This document shows, piece after piece, positions 1-8,420 of a DNA stretch of 35,009 nt (positions within the stretch are counted from its first letter, which is position 1; every line of letters begins with the position of its first letter). Location: positions 1 through 35,009 of IMG/VR virus record IMGVR_UViG_3300025759_000302, one strand, 5' to 3'. Below the pieces are notes generated by a model. The model was given only the letters and a program-made list of their open reading frames with translations. It was not told where the DNA came from and made no database searches. This DNA is from a virus. The translations under genes were made by a program, and so were the position numbers.

Positions 1-241
1 AGCAACTTCTTCAGTAACTACTTCTTCTGGGGCAGCAACTTCTTCAGTAACTTCTTCAGTAACTACTTCTTCTGGGGCAGCAACTTCTTCAGTAACTACT
101 TCTTCTGGGGCAGCAACTTCTTCAGTAACTACTTCTGGGGCAGCAACTTCTTCAGTAACTACTTCTGGGGCAGTAACTTCTTCAGTAACTACTTCTGGGG
201 CAGTAACTTCTTCAGTAACTACTTCTGGGGCAATAACTTCT
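1..241. repeat. 30/33-base tandem coding repeat
   Basis: The plus strand repeats a unit close to AACTTCTTCAGTAACTACTT followed by CTGGGGCAG. Four 30-base units lie on the right; units lengthened to 33 bases by an extra TTC lie on the left, one with an additional 15-base AACTTCTTCAGT-type insertion. On the coding (minus) strand this reads T/A-A-P-E-(E)-V-V-T-E-E-V. All length changes are multiples of three, so the frame is kept. The array is cut by the window edge, so the copy number is unknown. Confidence 0.9.
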
Positions 242-1683
242 TCAGGAGCGGCAGCAGGAGCAAACTCAGGGCGTTGTAAGTACTCCTCAATCTTAGCAAT
301 TATACTGGAACTTCTCTTGGGGGCACTTGCGTATGCTTCTAATATACTTCTTACTTCCGCTGCCTGCGCTGGGTCTGATATATCCTTACCTGCTAAGGCT
401 CCATCAGCTTTAATTATATCGGCACTAGGGCCTATACCTAGTACAGTTCTACCCCATGCTTTTAAATCAGCAACAGTGTTTGGTATTACTGTAGTAGAAC
501 GTAGAGTGTCAGCTTGCTCTGCCGCACGTGCCTCAGCTCTACGGCGTTCATCTACAGCCAGCAATGGAGCTACCATAGCCTGAGCTTCTTGTTCGGCTGT
601 GCGTGCTTCTACCACGGCGCCAGTAACGGCTTCTTGCTCTGCCCGTTGTTCTGCTTGCGCTGCTTCCTCACCCATACGGAACTCACGTCTTGCACCCAGC
701 GTTTCAACCGCACCACGTGGGCCAGCAAGACCACCACCAACAACCAAGGCGGCATAAGCGGCGTCACCGTATTCCTGTAAGGCATCATCAGACAAGACAT
801 CCAAGCCAGCTTGGTACCGCTCAACAACTTGTTGTGCAATCTCTACGGGTACTTCAGCAGCGGCACCACCAAGGGCTGCCCGACGAGCTCCACCAGCAAG
901 GCTACGCTGTGAACGCTCTAGTAACTGCTGTCTGGCACGGTTTGTCTGTATTGCTACATCACCTGCTTCGTCAGCAAGACCCAGTACTTTCTTAACAAGT
1001 TTTTTACCTAAGATAACCCCAGTACCTACAGATTCAAACGCAGATTGCGCAGCAGCACCAGCGGCAGCACGGGCACGGTCAATATCAACTTCTTCACCAC
1101 GTTCAATCTGTACTTGAGCTTGGCGCTCTATGTTTGCTCCATAAAACTGCGGAAAGAGGGCAAGAAGGCCCCCACCAATACCACCTATTGCCCCCCCATA
1201 AGGGCCAAGGGGAGCTCCTGCCATGGCACCCAACCGAGAGCCAGCTACAAGGCTAGTAATTACAGGGGCTTGGCTACCAATAAATTCAGGCACATCGCTT
1301 ATAGCTTCGCCTATAGCGGGGAGTAAACCTTCTTCACGGTAAGTTTGTACATAATCTTGGAAAGATGGAGCGGCGCCATAACGCTCTGCTATAGCTTGTT
1401 GCCTTTCTAATCCTGCTTCAGCAGCAGTGGCAGCCTCTTCCTTACCTAATAACGAGCCGAAGCCAGTGCGTACGCTGGACGCAAGAGACTCTGCGCTTCT
1501 TGCAGCTTCGCCGAGAAAAGAAGTTTCAGGAGGTGGACGGCGAAATATAGTTTCTTCAGGGGCGGTGGGGGCGCTACCTTGCATAGCCCTTTGGAGTTCT
1601 CGCGCAAGTATACGCGCATCCTCGGTATTGCCAGCCTTATCTGCATTGATTAAGGCTTGTTCCAGTTCAGCAACAGTCGCCAT
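1..1683 (-). CDS. Large internal virion (ejection-like) protein, C-terminus cut by the window edge
   Basis: The frame is open for 561 codons from the ATG at 1683 to base 1, so the C-terminus lies outside the window. GGGGAA sits just upstream of the ATG. The N-terminal 130 residues are charged and probably helical. Residues about 140-183 form a Gly/Ala-rich hydrophobic stretch (segments such as GAPLGPYGGAIGGIGGG) that could insert into a membrane. A second Ala-rich helical region follows, and residues about 481-561 are a Pro/Glu/Val tandem repeat (TAPEVVTEEV). It is the last visible gene of the structural operon, 11 bases after the 869-residue gene. Large proteins of this build at this place in short-tailed phages are often ejected with the DNA, which is my inference. 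No lysozyme or transglycosylase motif was recognised in the visible part. Confidence 0.7.
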   Translation of the reverse strand, partial: MATVAELEQALINADKAGNTEDARILARELQRAMQGSAPTAPEETIFRRPPPETSFLGEAARSAESLASSVRTGFGSLLGKEEAATAAEAGLERQQAIAERYGAAPSFQDYVQTYREEGLLPAIGEAISDVPEFIGSQAPVITSLVAGSRLGAMAGAPLGPYGGAIGGIGGGLLALFPQFYGANIERQAQVQIERGEEVDIDRARAAAGAAAQSAFESVGTGVILGKKLVKKVLGLADEAGDVAIQTNRARQQLLERSQRSLAGGARRAALGGAAAEVPVEIAQQVVERYQAGLDVLSDDALQEYGDAAYAALVVGGGLAGPRGAVETLGARREFRMGEEAAQAEQRAEQEAVTGAVVEARTAEQEAQAMVAPLLAVDERRRAEARAAEQADTLRSTTVIPNTVADLKAWGRTVLGIGPSADIIKADGALAGKDISDPAQAAEVRSILEAYASAPKRSSSIIAKIEEYLQRPEFAPAAAPEEVIAPEVVTEEVTAPEVVTEEVTAPEVVTEEVAAPEVVTEEVAAPEEVVTEEVAAPEEVVTEEVTEEVAAPEEVVTEEVA

Positions 1684-1694
1684 TATTTCCCCAG

Positions 1695-4304
1695 CTATTG
1701 GTTACGTTCGAGTGCTGCTTGCCCTTCAGGGGAAGGGGTAAAGCCCTCGCTACCACCACTTGGTGCCCCAGTAATCCTTGCTTCTTCTTTATCTAAGTAC
1801 CTGTTTAAGTGTTGTTGCTCCACCGTTCTACGTACAAGTTCTTTAAATTCCTTACTTGGTCCTCCAAGCCCTAACCATGTACGAGAGCTTAAACCGGTAA
1901 GCGCTTCATACTGTCTTCTTGTCTCCGGGTCATTTTCGATGGCGCGTAGTTCTTGTTCTACTAGAGCGTCTACTTCGGCAACGAAATTCATGTCCGCATT
2001 AGCCCTTATATTTTGTATTATATCTTGCCGTACATCACTAGATGTCCTTCTCGCTAGTTCATCTAAATCGGCAGTTAGCCTTGCATTTGCTACATCAAGC
2101 TGTGTCCGCATCTGCTCACGAGCAATGGTACTCTCCTCACCCAGTATTTCACGTCGTAAATCACGTTCTAAGTCAGCTTCTTCCCTCTCAATGGCTAGAG
2201 CTTCTTGGCGTCGTCGTTCAGCTTGACTACCCATACCATAACCACCTAAGGCGGTAGCAGTGCTGGTGCCTTGACCAGCAGCCAACAGTCCAGAAATCAA
2301 AGAATCCCAGTTAATCTCACGGCCTTCTCTACGAGCGGCGTCTAGTTCGTCTATTACGTCTACTTTAGTTGTATCGCCAGTAGCAGCAGGTTCAGTTGTA
2401 TCGCCAGTAGCATCAGGTTCAGTTGTATCGCCAGTAAGTAGGTCTACATCAGCAACGTCAGGTGCAGCTTGCTCGGATTCTAGTATAGCTTGACCTTCCG
2501 CTATGTCCGCCGGGTCAACACCTGCCTGTGTAAGGTCTGTAGAAACCAAGGCTTCAAGTGCTTCGGGGGGTAAATCTTCTTCACCCGTAAAAATATTTCT
2601 TAGTCGTTCTTGGTTTATTAAACCTAAACCTAGCAAAGTGGTGCTTATGTTGGGGTATTTTGTTAAAAGTTTTGTTCCCCACTTAAGTAGCCCGCCTCCG
2701 ACAGAAACAACACCACGCGTAACGGGGAACGCGGTTAGTGCATACCCAGCGGCTTCTATTGGGTTTTCCAGAACGTAGTCTCTACCAGAACGTAAAAAAT
2801 TAGCTATATCTTCATAGTCAGGTCCACGAGACGGTTCCTCTTGTGCCCTCGTACGTAAAGCAGCAATCCTCTGGTCCTGCCGATTCTGTCCGGGTGGTAA
2901 AAGCATTGATTCTTCAGCACGTGGTTCTTCGGCACGGGGAAGATTCGGCATACCACCCATAATACCTGTCCTAGGCCCTGCGAACTGCTCAACTATAGAA
3001 CGACCATAACTATCTGCTTGTGCCCGTTCTCTAGTTCGCTGCCTAGTAAGTTCGTTCTGTTCTCTAGTTATCTGCCTAGTAAGTTCGGCACTTGCGTCTG
3101 CTGGAGTTATTAGCGGCATCCGCTCTTCTGGTGCTTCAGGCACTTGCATAGAACGATTTATATCTGTCAGATTTGAAAGCTCGCGCTCTATCTGCCTTAT
3201 GTCACGGTTATAAGCATCTTGGCTTATTTCCCCAGCCTCCATACGCCTTCTCAGGTTTCTTGCTCTAGTAACAAGGTCACGCCTAGCTTCAAACTCTAGT
3301 TCTGCTTGCCTTTCTGGGCTCGCCTCGTACATTCTTCTATTACGGTCCGCAATCCTCAGGTCCTGCTGATTCTGTCCGGGTGGTAAAAGCATTGGTTGTA
3401 CGTCTTGTGGATTAACTGGTTCTTCTGGCCTTTGAGGTCTTTCTCCAGCAGCATATGCGGCAGATTCTGAAGCTAAGTTTTCCAACAACCTTCTTTCTAC
3501 TTCTGCTTCAAACTCCTGTTGACGTGCGTATTCACTTGGGTTAAGCCTAGCCCGTGTTCCAGACATTAAATCTTTAAGGAGCATAGCATCAATTTCCCCC
3601 TCACTACGTACTAAATCACCAGCCTGATACCGCTTAACATAGCCACCGCCAGCCATTTCCATATCCATGGTGCCTGACATCTCAGCCACTCGGCGACGTA
3701 CTTGACCAATCCTAGAGCCAGCCTGTGCGTTTATCATATCAATCTGACGCTGGGCATTAGCTTTTTCTTCAGGAGTAGCAGCAGGGTCATACAGCTTATC
3801 AGAGGCTTGTTTATACAGCGCAGCCATGGCACCAATATCATCATAAATTTCACCACCTTCCTGATAACCAACAATACCACCGTCCATCATACGAGCCATA
3901 TTCGGCGCAGCCTGTGTAGGTAGTCCTGCCTGCCTAGGAGCTTGCATAGCCGCCATCTGCATACCGCGTTGCTGCATACCCGGCATAAGTTGTTGTAGGA
4001 GCCCAGCTACCCCTTGCTGTATACGTTGCTGTACTTGTTGTTTACGTTGGTCAACGACTTCAGGGGGTGTCGGCTGGGGCTGTTTCATTGCCAAATTCCG
4101 CTCGGCTGAGGCCAGCAGGTCAGAGGCTTCTTGTACTTTCAAGGCATATTCTGTACGTGGGTCTAGATTCAGGTTTTCAATGTCGTTATTGACGACTTCC
4201 ACAGCGTTATCCATACGTGGGTTCATACCCGGCATAGGGGCCTGTGGGGTTTGCTGAGGCTGCCCTTGAGGAGCTTGTTGCATTAAAGAGGCTAATCCGT
4301 CCAT
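1695..4304 (-). CDS. 869-residue coiled-coil structural protein, probable internal/ejection protein
   Basis: The start is the ATG at 4304 with AGGT eight bases upstream. The N-terminus is Gln/Pro/Met-rich. Residues 139-153 (MMDGGIVGYQEGG) and 215-231 (EMAGGGYVKRYQAGD) carry the Tyr-Gly-Gly motif shared with neighbouring proteins. Long Arg/Glu/Gln-rich stretches (about 250-450 and 690-800) look like coiled coils. MLLPPGQN followed by QD-RIA occurs twice, and a GDTTEPDAT repeat lies near residue 650. A short hydrophobic Gly/Leu segment lies at roughly 530-570. There are no recognisable catalytic motifs. Its place after the tail genes, next to two similar low-complexity proteins, suggests a DNA-ejection or inner-core protein; this is inference from context. 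Confidence 0.7.
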   Translation of the reverse strand: MDGLASLMQQAPQGQPQQTPQAPMPGMNPRMDNAVEVVNNDIENLNLDPRTEYALKVQEASDLLASAERNLAMKQPQPTPPEVVDQRKQQVQQRIQQGVAGLLQQLMPGMQQRGMQMAAMQAPRQAGLPTQAAPNMARMMDGGIVGYQEGGEIYDDIGAMAALYKQASDKLYDPAATPEEKANAQRQIDMINAQAGSRIGQVRRRVAEMSGTMDMEMAGGGYVKRYQAGDLVRSEGEIDAMLLKDLMSGTRARLNPSEYARQQEFEAEVERRLLENLASESAAYAAGERPQRPEEPVNPQDVQPMLLPPGQNQQDLRIADRNRRMYEASPERQAELEFEARRDLVTRARNLRRRMEAGEISQDAYNRDIRQIERELSNLTDINRSMQVPEAPEERMPLITPADASAELTRQITREQNELTRQRTRERAQADSYGRSIVEQFAGPRTGIMGGMPNLPRAEEPRAEESMLLPPGQNRQDQRIAALRTRAQEEPSRGPDYEDIANFLRSGRDYVLENPIEAAGYALTAFPVTRGVVSVGGGLLKWGTKLLTKYPNISTTLLGLGLINQERLRNIFTGEEDLPPEALEALVSTDLTQAGVDPADIAEGQAILESEQAAPDVADVDLLTGDTTEPDATGDTTEPAATGDTTKVDVIDELDAARREGREINWDSLISGLLAAGQGTSTATALGGYGMGSQAERRRQEALAIEREEADLERDLRREILGEESTIAREQMRTQLDVANARLTADLDELARRTSSDVRQDIIQNIRANADMNFVAEVDALVEQELRAIENDPETRRQYEALTGLSSRTWLGLGGPSKEFKELVRRTVEQQHLNRYLDKEEARITGAPSGGSEGFTPSPEGQAALERNQ
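2863..2908. repeat. Copy 1 of a 46-base repeat inside the 869-residue gene
   Basis: This segment matches 3349-3394 at 44 of 46 bases by eye. It encodes MLLPPGQNRQDQRIA on the minus strand. The two copies are about 440 bases apart in the same reading frame, which suggests an internal duplication of a linker. Confidence 0.85.
3349..3394. repeat. Copy 2 of a 46-base repeat inside the 869-residue gene
   Basis: Partner of 2863-2908, encoding MLLPPGQNQQDLRIA on the minus strand. Near identity at the DNA level, while the flanking sequence has diverged, points to recent duplication or gene conversion. Confidence 0.85.
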
Positions 4305-4313
4305 TATTGATAC

Positions 4314-5138
4314 CTAAACTAAATTTAAGTCTTGTAGAAATTGCAGAATACCACCAGCACCGCCCAAGAATGACGCTAACCCACTAGGCTCGGCGTAGGT
4401 ACGGCTTTGTGTTTCTATGGGCAGGCTTTGCAGTAACGACTGCATGTACTGTACCTGTTTGTATGGGTAATCGCGTTCTTCTTCAAACTGCCCTATATCG
4501 GCAAGTATGCCTTGTTGCTCGATAGCTCTTTGTTCCCCACCGGCAGCGCGTTGTGCACCTGCTACATCTAATCCATACCGATTAGCTAGTTCTTGGGCTC
4601 TCTGTTGCCTTTCTTGTTCAGTATTAAACTGCTGCTGCCCAGACTCAAACGCTCTCTGGTACCCAGTACCGGTAATATCGGCAAGCTGTCTTGTCAGATT
4701 GCGTGCGCCCTCAGACTCCATAATGGCCTGTCTACCACCACCAAACGCACCAGCCCTAGTCAGCCTACCTGCTTGTTGGACGCGCTGTATTTCGGCTTGT
4801 CTTTGAGCTTCCGCCAGTTGCGGTTCAAGTGCTGCTTGCAGGTACGGAGACATGTATTGCTGTGCAGTGCCAGCAGTGGTAAAAGAAGTAGGGGTAAATG
4901 CACCCATGTTTTGGGGCAACGAAAGACCAGCTAACCCTTGGTATGCCTGTTGTTGAAGTTGGGAAGACCCAGCAGTAAGAGGTCCTTGATACGCTTGGTA
5001 TGGCATCTCAGCCAGAGCTTGACCACGACCAAGCATCTCGGTCACATATGGACCAGCCCAACTAGAAAGAGAGGACTCTGTACCGGTTATTGAACCGGCT
5101 AAGGGGTCTACTGTGCCACCTTCTTGATATTCGTACAT
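4314..5138 (-). CDS. Gln/Ala-rich internal virion-like protein
   Basis: The start is the ATG at 5138, with GAGGT at good spacing. The protein has 274 residues. It opens with YEYQEGG (residues 2-8), the same Tyr-Gly-Gly motif seen in its neighbours. A segment around residues 28-70 (PYVTEMLGRGQ, MPYQAYQGP) is followed by a long, probably helical region rich in Gln, Ala, Arg and Glu with a Gly-rich hinge (RAGAFGGGRQ). The end is hydrophobic and Gly-rich (LASFLGGAGG). I recognise this layout from uncultured marine phages, where it is annotated only as structural. The Gln-rich helices and the position between two other low-complexity virion proteins fit an ejected or internal-core protein, but no biochemical function can be read from the sequence. 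Confidence 0.7.
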   Translation of the reverse strand: MYEYQEGGTVDPLAGSITGTESSLSSWAGPYVTEMLGRGQALAEMPYQAYQGPLTAGSSQLQQQAYQGLAGLSLPQNMGAFTPTSFTTAGTAQQYMSPYLQAALEPQLAEAQRQAEIQRVQQAGRLTRAGAFGGGRQAIMESEGARNLTRQLADITGTGYQRAFESGQQQFNTEQERQQRAQELANRYGLDVAGAQRAAGGEQRAIEQQGILADIGQFEEERDYPYKQVQYMQSLLQSLPIETQSRTYAEPSGLASFLGGAGGILQFLQDLNLV

Positions 5139-5146
5139 TTGTTACC

Positions 5147-5767
5147 TCACGCTAAATACTTAGATGGGTTTATTTGGCGCCCCTGAGCGGGATTGCCAGT
5201 ACGGTCTAACCGTACCCTATCCATCATCCTAAAAAGTTCTTTAGCACCTGCATCGGAATTGCCGTTGCCTAAGTGACTTACAACGTCCGCAGGGATAACA
5301 AATTCGCCATCGCTCAAACGAGCTGGCTGTCTTCCGGATATTGTAGCAGGTACTTGGTCCGCCATGCCATCAGTTTTACCGCCTAAATACATGCCTTTTG
5401 GGCGTAGGGAAGCTAGTCCACCTTGCATATAATTAATATAACCACCTTGCGCCGCTTCTACTGGCTGAAAATCTACATCGCTAAAATACCGTCTACCACC
5501 GGAACCGGGTCGGCGATTAGGGTCATAAGGCTGCTGAATAGGTGTACGCTGTGCAGTATATTTAGGGATTCCACCCTGATAGCCTTGGGGTTGGTTTGCA
5601 GTACTACCACTACCCAAAAGACCAATAAGGCCACCAATACCGGCACCACCAAGACCAAGGATTTTCTCCCAGTCTAAGCCAATATTTTTACCTTCTTTAT
5701 TTTGTATAGAAAAAAAGTCGCTTAGTCCGCCTAAAGCACTAGAGCCTAAGTTTGCTAACCATCCCAT
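5147..5767 (-). CDS. Conserved marine-phage virion protein with DGEFVIPADVV domain
   Basis: I chose the ATG at 5767 (206 residues); a GTG at 5776 in the same frame would overlap the upstream stop and has no better ribosome site. Residues 35-55 form a Gly/Leu hydrophobic stretch. Three Tyr-Gly-Gly motifs follow: YQGG (63-66), YINYMQGG (110-117) and YLGG (127-130). The C-terminal domain has GKTDGMADQVPATISG (about 130-145) and LSDGEFVIPADVVSHLGNG (151-169), a combination I recognise as recurring in uncultured marine phage virion genes, with no experimental role known to me. Its position in the distal structural cluster suggests a virion component, possibly packaged or ejected. Confidence 0.7.
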   Translation of the reverse strand: MGWLANLGSSALGGLSDFFSIQNKEGKNIGLDWEKILGLGGAGIGGLIGLLGSGSTANQPQGYQGGIPKYTAQRTPIQQPYDPNRRPGSGGRRYFSDVDFQPVEAAQGGYINYMQGGLASLRPKGMYLGGKTDGMADQVPATISGRQPARLSDGEFVIPADVVSHLGNGNSDAGAKELFRMMDRVRLDRTGNPAQGRQINPSKYLA

Positions 5768-5768
5768 A

Positions 5769-7055
5769 TCAAACACCCAATAATCGTAAAATTTGTTCTA
5801 AATAAGGTTCTTGTATCATACCACCGCTTTTTGCGTAGACATAGGGTCGTGTTGCGTTTTCGTTTTCATCCCGCAGTTTTGGGGCAAAGATGCTTTCTCC
5901 GCCGATATCGTAGAGGTACTGGATGTCCACTACATCCCCGGGCTCCTCAGTAACGGTGCGGTACTGGGGTTGGAGCAAAGCCAGCATAGTCGCTAAATCT
6001 CCAGCACCACTACCTTGCCCGTCACCTTCCCCATCACCTTCGCCATCACCTGAACCATCGCCCGACCCAGTACCACTTCCAGTACCGTCACCACCGCCAT
6101 CACCACCTGTATTAGTAGTATCTGTTCCACCAGTACCAGCATCTCCACCAGTACCAGCATCTCCACCAGTACCAGCATCTCCACCAGTACCAGCATCTCC
6201 ACCAGTACCAGCATCTCCACCAGTACCACCATCTCCACCAGTACCACCATCTCCACCAGTACCACCATTGCTAGGGTCATATATTATTGGGGGTATATTA
6301 AAATCGGGCATATTTTCTGGGAGGAAGATATTCCACCAAGGCTGGTTAGGGTCATATGTACCACTACCGGGTAACTCCACACCCACATCTACAGTACCTG
6401 ATGAATCAGTAGTGGGAGGGGGGACGGATTGCCCAGAACCGCTTGAGCGACCAGAGTCACCAGAGCCACCAGCATCACCACCAGCATCGCCACCATCAGT
6501 AGCAGAACCACCGCCACCGGGTTCTTCTTCCACGGGTGGGACAACAGGCTCATCTATAGGGACTAATATCTTCCCACCGGGGTAATCCCCATAACGCTCA
6601 AGTGCTTCCAGTACACGACTAGCGTACTCAGCATTAGTCTCATAACGGTACGGCTTACCGTCCCTTATAACTACGCCATCTTCTGGCGCTGGTTCAGGTG
6701 TGGGTTCAGGCGCCGGGGTAGGTGCTGTAACAGGCTGGCTACGCTCTGCATCCCTAATCAGTTCTTCGATGTAGGCTAAGTCTGGGATGTCCCAAAGTCC
6801 GTAGTCACTAGGCGAACTAAAAACTGTGTATCCTGCATTTTCAGCTCTTGATACAGGGGCAGTGCTGTAAGGAGGAGCGCCCGGGGTTTTGGTTTTAAAT
6901 GTATATTCATCTCGTATAAGAGCTGGTGCATTTAGCACAGCTTCTACTATGTTTTTACCTCCCTGTACGTACGGGTTAAGAGGCAATGCAGCCAAGCCAG
7001 CGGCAGCTTTGTTATAAGCCCGCTCAAAAAATCCTTGGTCGTCACCGGAAGCCAT
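5769..7055 (-). CDS. Gly/Asp-repeat low-complexity virion protein
   Basis: The protein has 428 residues from the ATG at 7055, with AGGTG upstream. The N-terminal 120 residues look folded and include YVQGG (29-33). They are followed by a Pro/Glu linker, a second small ordered part (about 125-175), and about 200 residues of Gly/Asp/Ser/Thr low complexity containing perfect TGGDAG hexapeptide repeats and GDGEGDGEG runs. The C-terminus is again ordered (YDIGGESIFAPK, then YAKSGG at 407-412 and YLEQILRLLG). Gly-Asp-rich runs may be flexible spacers or bind divalent cations. A structural or ejected protein is likely from context; nothing catalytic was seen. Composition depends strongly on the tandem repeat, so length probably varies between relatives. 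Confidence 0.7.
   Translation of the reverse strand: MASGDDQGFFERAYNKAAAGLAALPLNPYVQGGKNIVEAVLNAPALIRDEYTFKTKTPGAPPYSTAPVSRAENAGYTVFSSPSDYGLWDIPDLAYIEELIRDAERSQPVTAPTPAPEPTPEPAPEDGVVIRDGKPYRYETNAEYASRVLEALERYGDYPGGKILVPIDEPVVPPVEEEPGGGGSATDGGDAGGDAGGSGDSGRSSGSGQSVPPPTTDSSGTVDVGVELPGSGTYDPNQPWWNIFLPENMPDFNIPPIIYDPSNGGTGGDGGTGGDGGTGGDAGTGGDAGTGGDAGTGGDAGTGGDAGTGGTDTTNTGGDGGGDGTGSGTGSGDGSGDGEGDGEGDGQGSGAGDLATMLALLQPQYRTVTEEPGDVVDIQYLYDIGGESIFAPKLRDENENATRPYVYAKSGGMIQEPYLEQILRLLGV
6127..6270. repeat. 18-base tandem repeat, 8 units
   Basis: Eight consecutive 18-base units of CCACCAGTACCAGCATCT type lie on the plus strand. The first five are identical, the next two share a CAGCATCT to CACCATCT change, and the last ends in CATTG. 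On the coding strand they read TGGDAG or TGGDGG. The ordered split into two sub-types indicates unit-by-unit expansion rather than codon bias. Confidence 0.93.
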
Positions 7056-7062
7056 AAGTCAC

Positions 7063-8415
7063 CTATGCCAGCTCGTAAAATTCAAGCGAACCAATAATAT
7101 CGCTTGTACCGGTAAACACACGGGCTGCGAGAGTAAGAATATCGCTAGTCCCACCTATGGTACGCCCAAGCTGCAAGTCAAAGTTATAGTTAAACTCGGT
7201 GCTTATACCCGAAGAACTCTGGTTAGTGCCGCTGATATACTGCAAATCCACAATATTGCCCCCGGAAAGTGCAGTAGCAGAAACATCATAGTCTACGCTG
7301 GGGAACGTAGTAGTGTCCCATGAGGCACCAGTCAGTGTGGGGTTTTTTATCAAAGCAATTTCGTAATAAGCCGGACTCGAACCGGAAGGCAACACGGGGA
7401 TACCCGCTGGGATAATCACTGAATCCAGTCTGTCAGAGGCCAAACGTATAGAAACCAAGGGTTCAAACGACGTACCTACAGTAGTGTCTGCGGTCCTACG
7501 CGCCACTTGTTTCGGTACCGTCTGCTGATAACCCCCTTCAGAAATAACAGTAGAGCATATCTGCTTCATGGTGGATGCCGAAGCCGTAGTATCAGTATTT
7601 GTAATTTCATACCGGATGGGTAGTACAGCAGTCGTCATATACACCGTGTTGTTAATATTAGCGTTATGGAAGGTATGCGCCACAATAAACTGCCCGTTAA
7701 TGACAAACCCACATCGAACAGACCCAACACCCAACCACTCAAAATCCTGCCAAAATAGCTGTGCCTGTGTAAGGTTCAGCGTGTATCCACTATCCCCGGT
7801 ACCATTGAGCTTATCCCCGTTCCAACTGGCTTGGGCTACCTTAGTATCTACGGCGCTTCCGGTCACATAACTACGCATAACGAGGTTTACTGTGGTGTCA
7901 TCCAGTTCAAAGAATACGCCGTTTTGTGCTCCAAAATACCCAACACGCTGCCGCAAGTTTGCTTTAGCTTCATTCATTACAAAGGTATTCATAACCAACA
8001 GGCTTTTCCCGGGCTGGTATGGGAATACTTTAAAGGTTTCTTGGATTATCTCATCCCCAGATACCGTACCCACATCTAGCTCAATAGTGCTTTCGTTTAC
8101 AACATACGTGGTGGACCCACCGCCAGAAGCGCTAGTATCGAAAGCCCCAGAAGCATCATAGCGGTTCTGGCTATCGAACAAGGTAAAAGGCTCGCTGATG
8201 CGAGCACGCCCAAACGCATCTGCGTAAGGACCAGAGGGGTACATGGGGTATGGGCCAGTGCTTGCCATAAGTTCTCTCAGTACCGAGTCAAGTCGGTTAA
8301 AATAAAGTCGGAGTACATTGTTGAACTCATCGTTATACCTTTTGGCGTACTGTGCAGGCGGTTCCGGTAATGCTGGTGGCGCCACACGCCTTGTAAATTC
8401 ACTGATTATAGCCAC
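7063..8415 (-). CDS. Tail/virion structural protein, marine podovirus type
   Basis: The frame starts at GTG 8415 with AAGG upstream and gives 450 residues. The N-terminus (about residues 18-50, PPAQYAKRYNDEFNNVLRLY) is a helical segment I recognise from tail or fibre-attachment proteins of marine phages. It is followed by ADAFGRARISEPFTLFDSQ (about 65-83) and QPGKSLLVMNTFVMN, landmarks of a common uncharacterised virion family. The rest is beta-rich with regular Thr/Ser-rich strands and lacks low complexity. Six bases separate it from the nozzle-like gene upstream, so the two are probably translated together. A tail-tip or fibre-anchor role is inferred from the position. Confidence 0.72.
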   Translation of the reverse strand: MAIISEFTRRVAPPALPEPPAQYAKRYNDEFNNVLRLYFNRLDSVLRELMASTGPYPMYPSGPYADAFGRARISEPFTLFDSQNRYDASGAFDTSASGGGSTTYVVNESTIELDVGTVSGDEIIQETFKVFPYQPGKSLLVMNTFVMNEAKANLRQRVGYFGAQNGVFFELDDTTVNLVMRSYVTGSAVDTKVAQASWNGDKLNGTGDSGYTLNLTQAQLFWQDFEWLGVGSVRCGFVINGQFIVAHTFHNANINNTVYMTTAVLPIRYEITNTDTTASASTMKQICSTVISEGGYQQTVPKQVARRTADTTVGTSFEPLVSIRLASDRLDSVIIPAGIPVLPSGSSPAYYEIALIKNPTLTGASWDTTTFPSVDYDVSATALSGGNIVDLQYISGTNQSSSGISTEFNYNFDLQLGRTIGGTSDILTLAARVFTGTSDIIGSLEFYELA

Positions 8416-8420
8416 AAAAA

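Noticed and set aside
1-241. Possible CRISPR array, judged from regular repeats
   Set aside because: There are no unique spacers; the units are contiguous, in frame and coding.
1657-2226. A 189-codon Ser-rich plus-strand frame
   Set aside because: It lies opposite the 869-residue gene and shows only Ser/Arg-rich low complexity expected from the complement of a coiled-coil gene.
5923-6585. A 220-codon plus-strand frame rich in Pro and Ser
   Set aside because: It is the complement of the Gly/Asp repeats of the minus-strand 428-residue gene. It has no ribosome site or recognisable domain.
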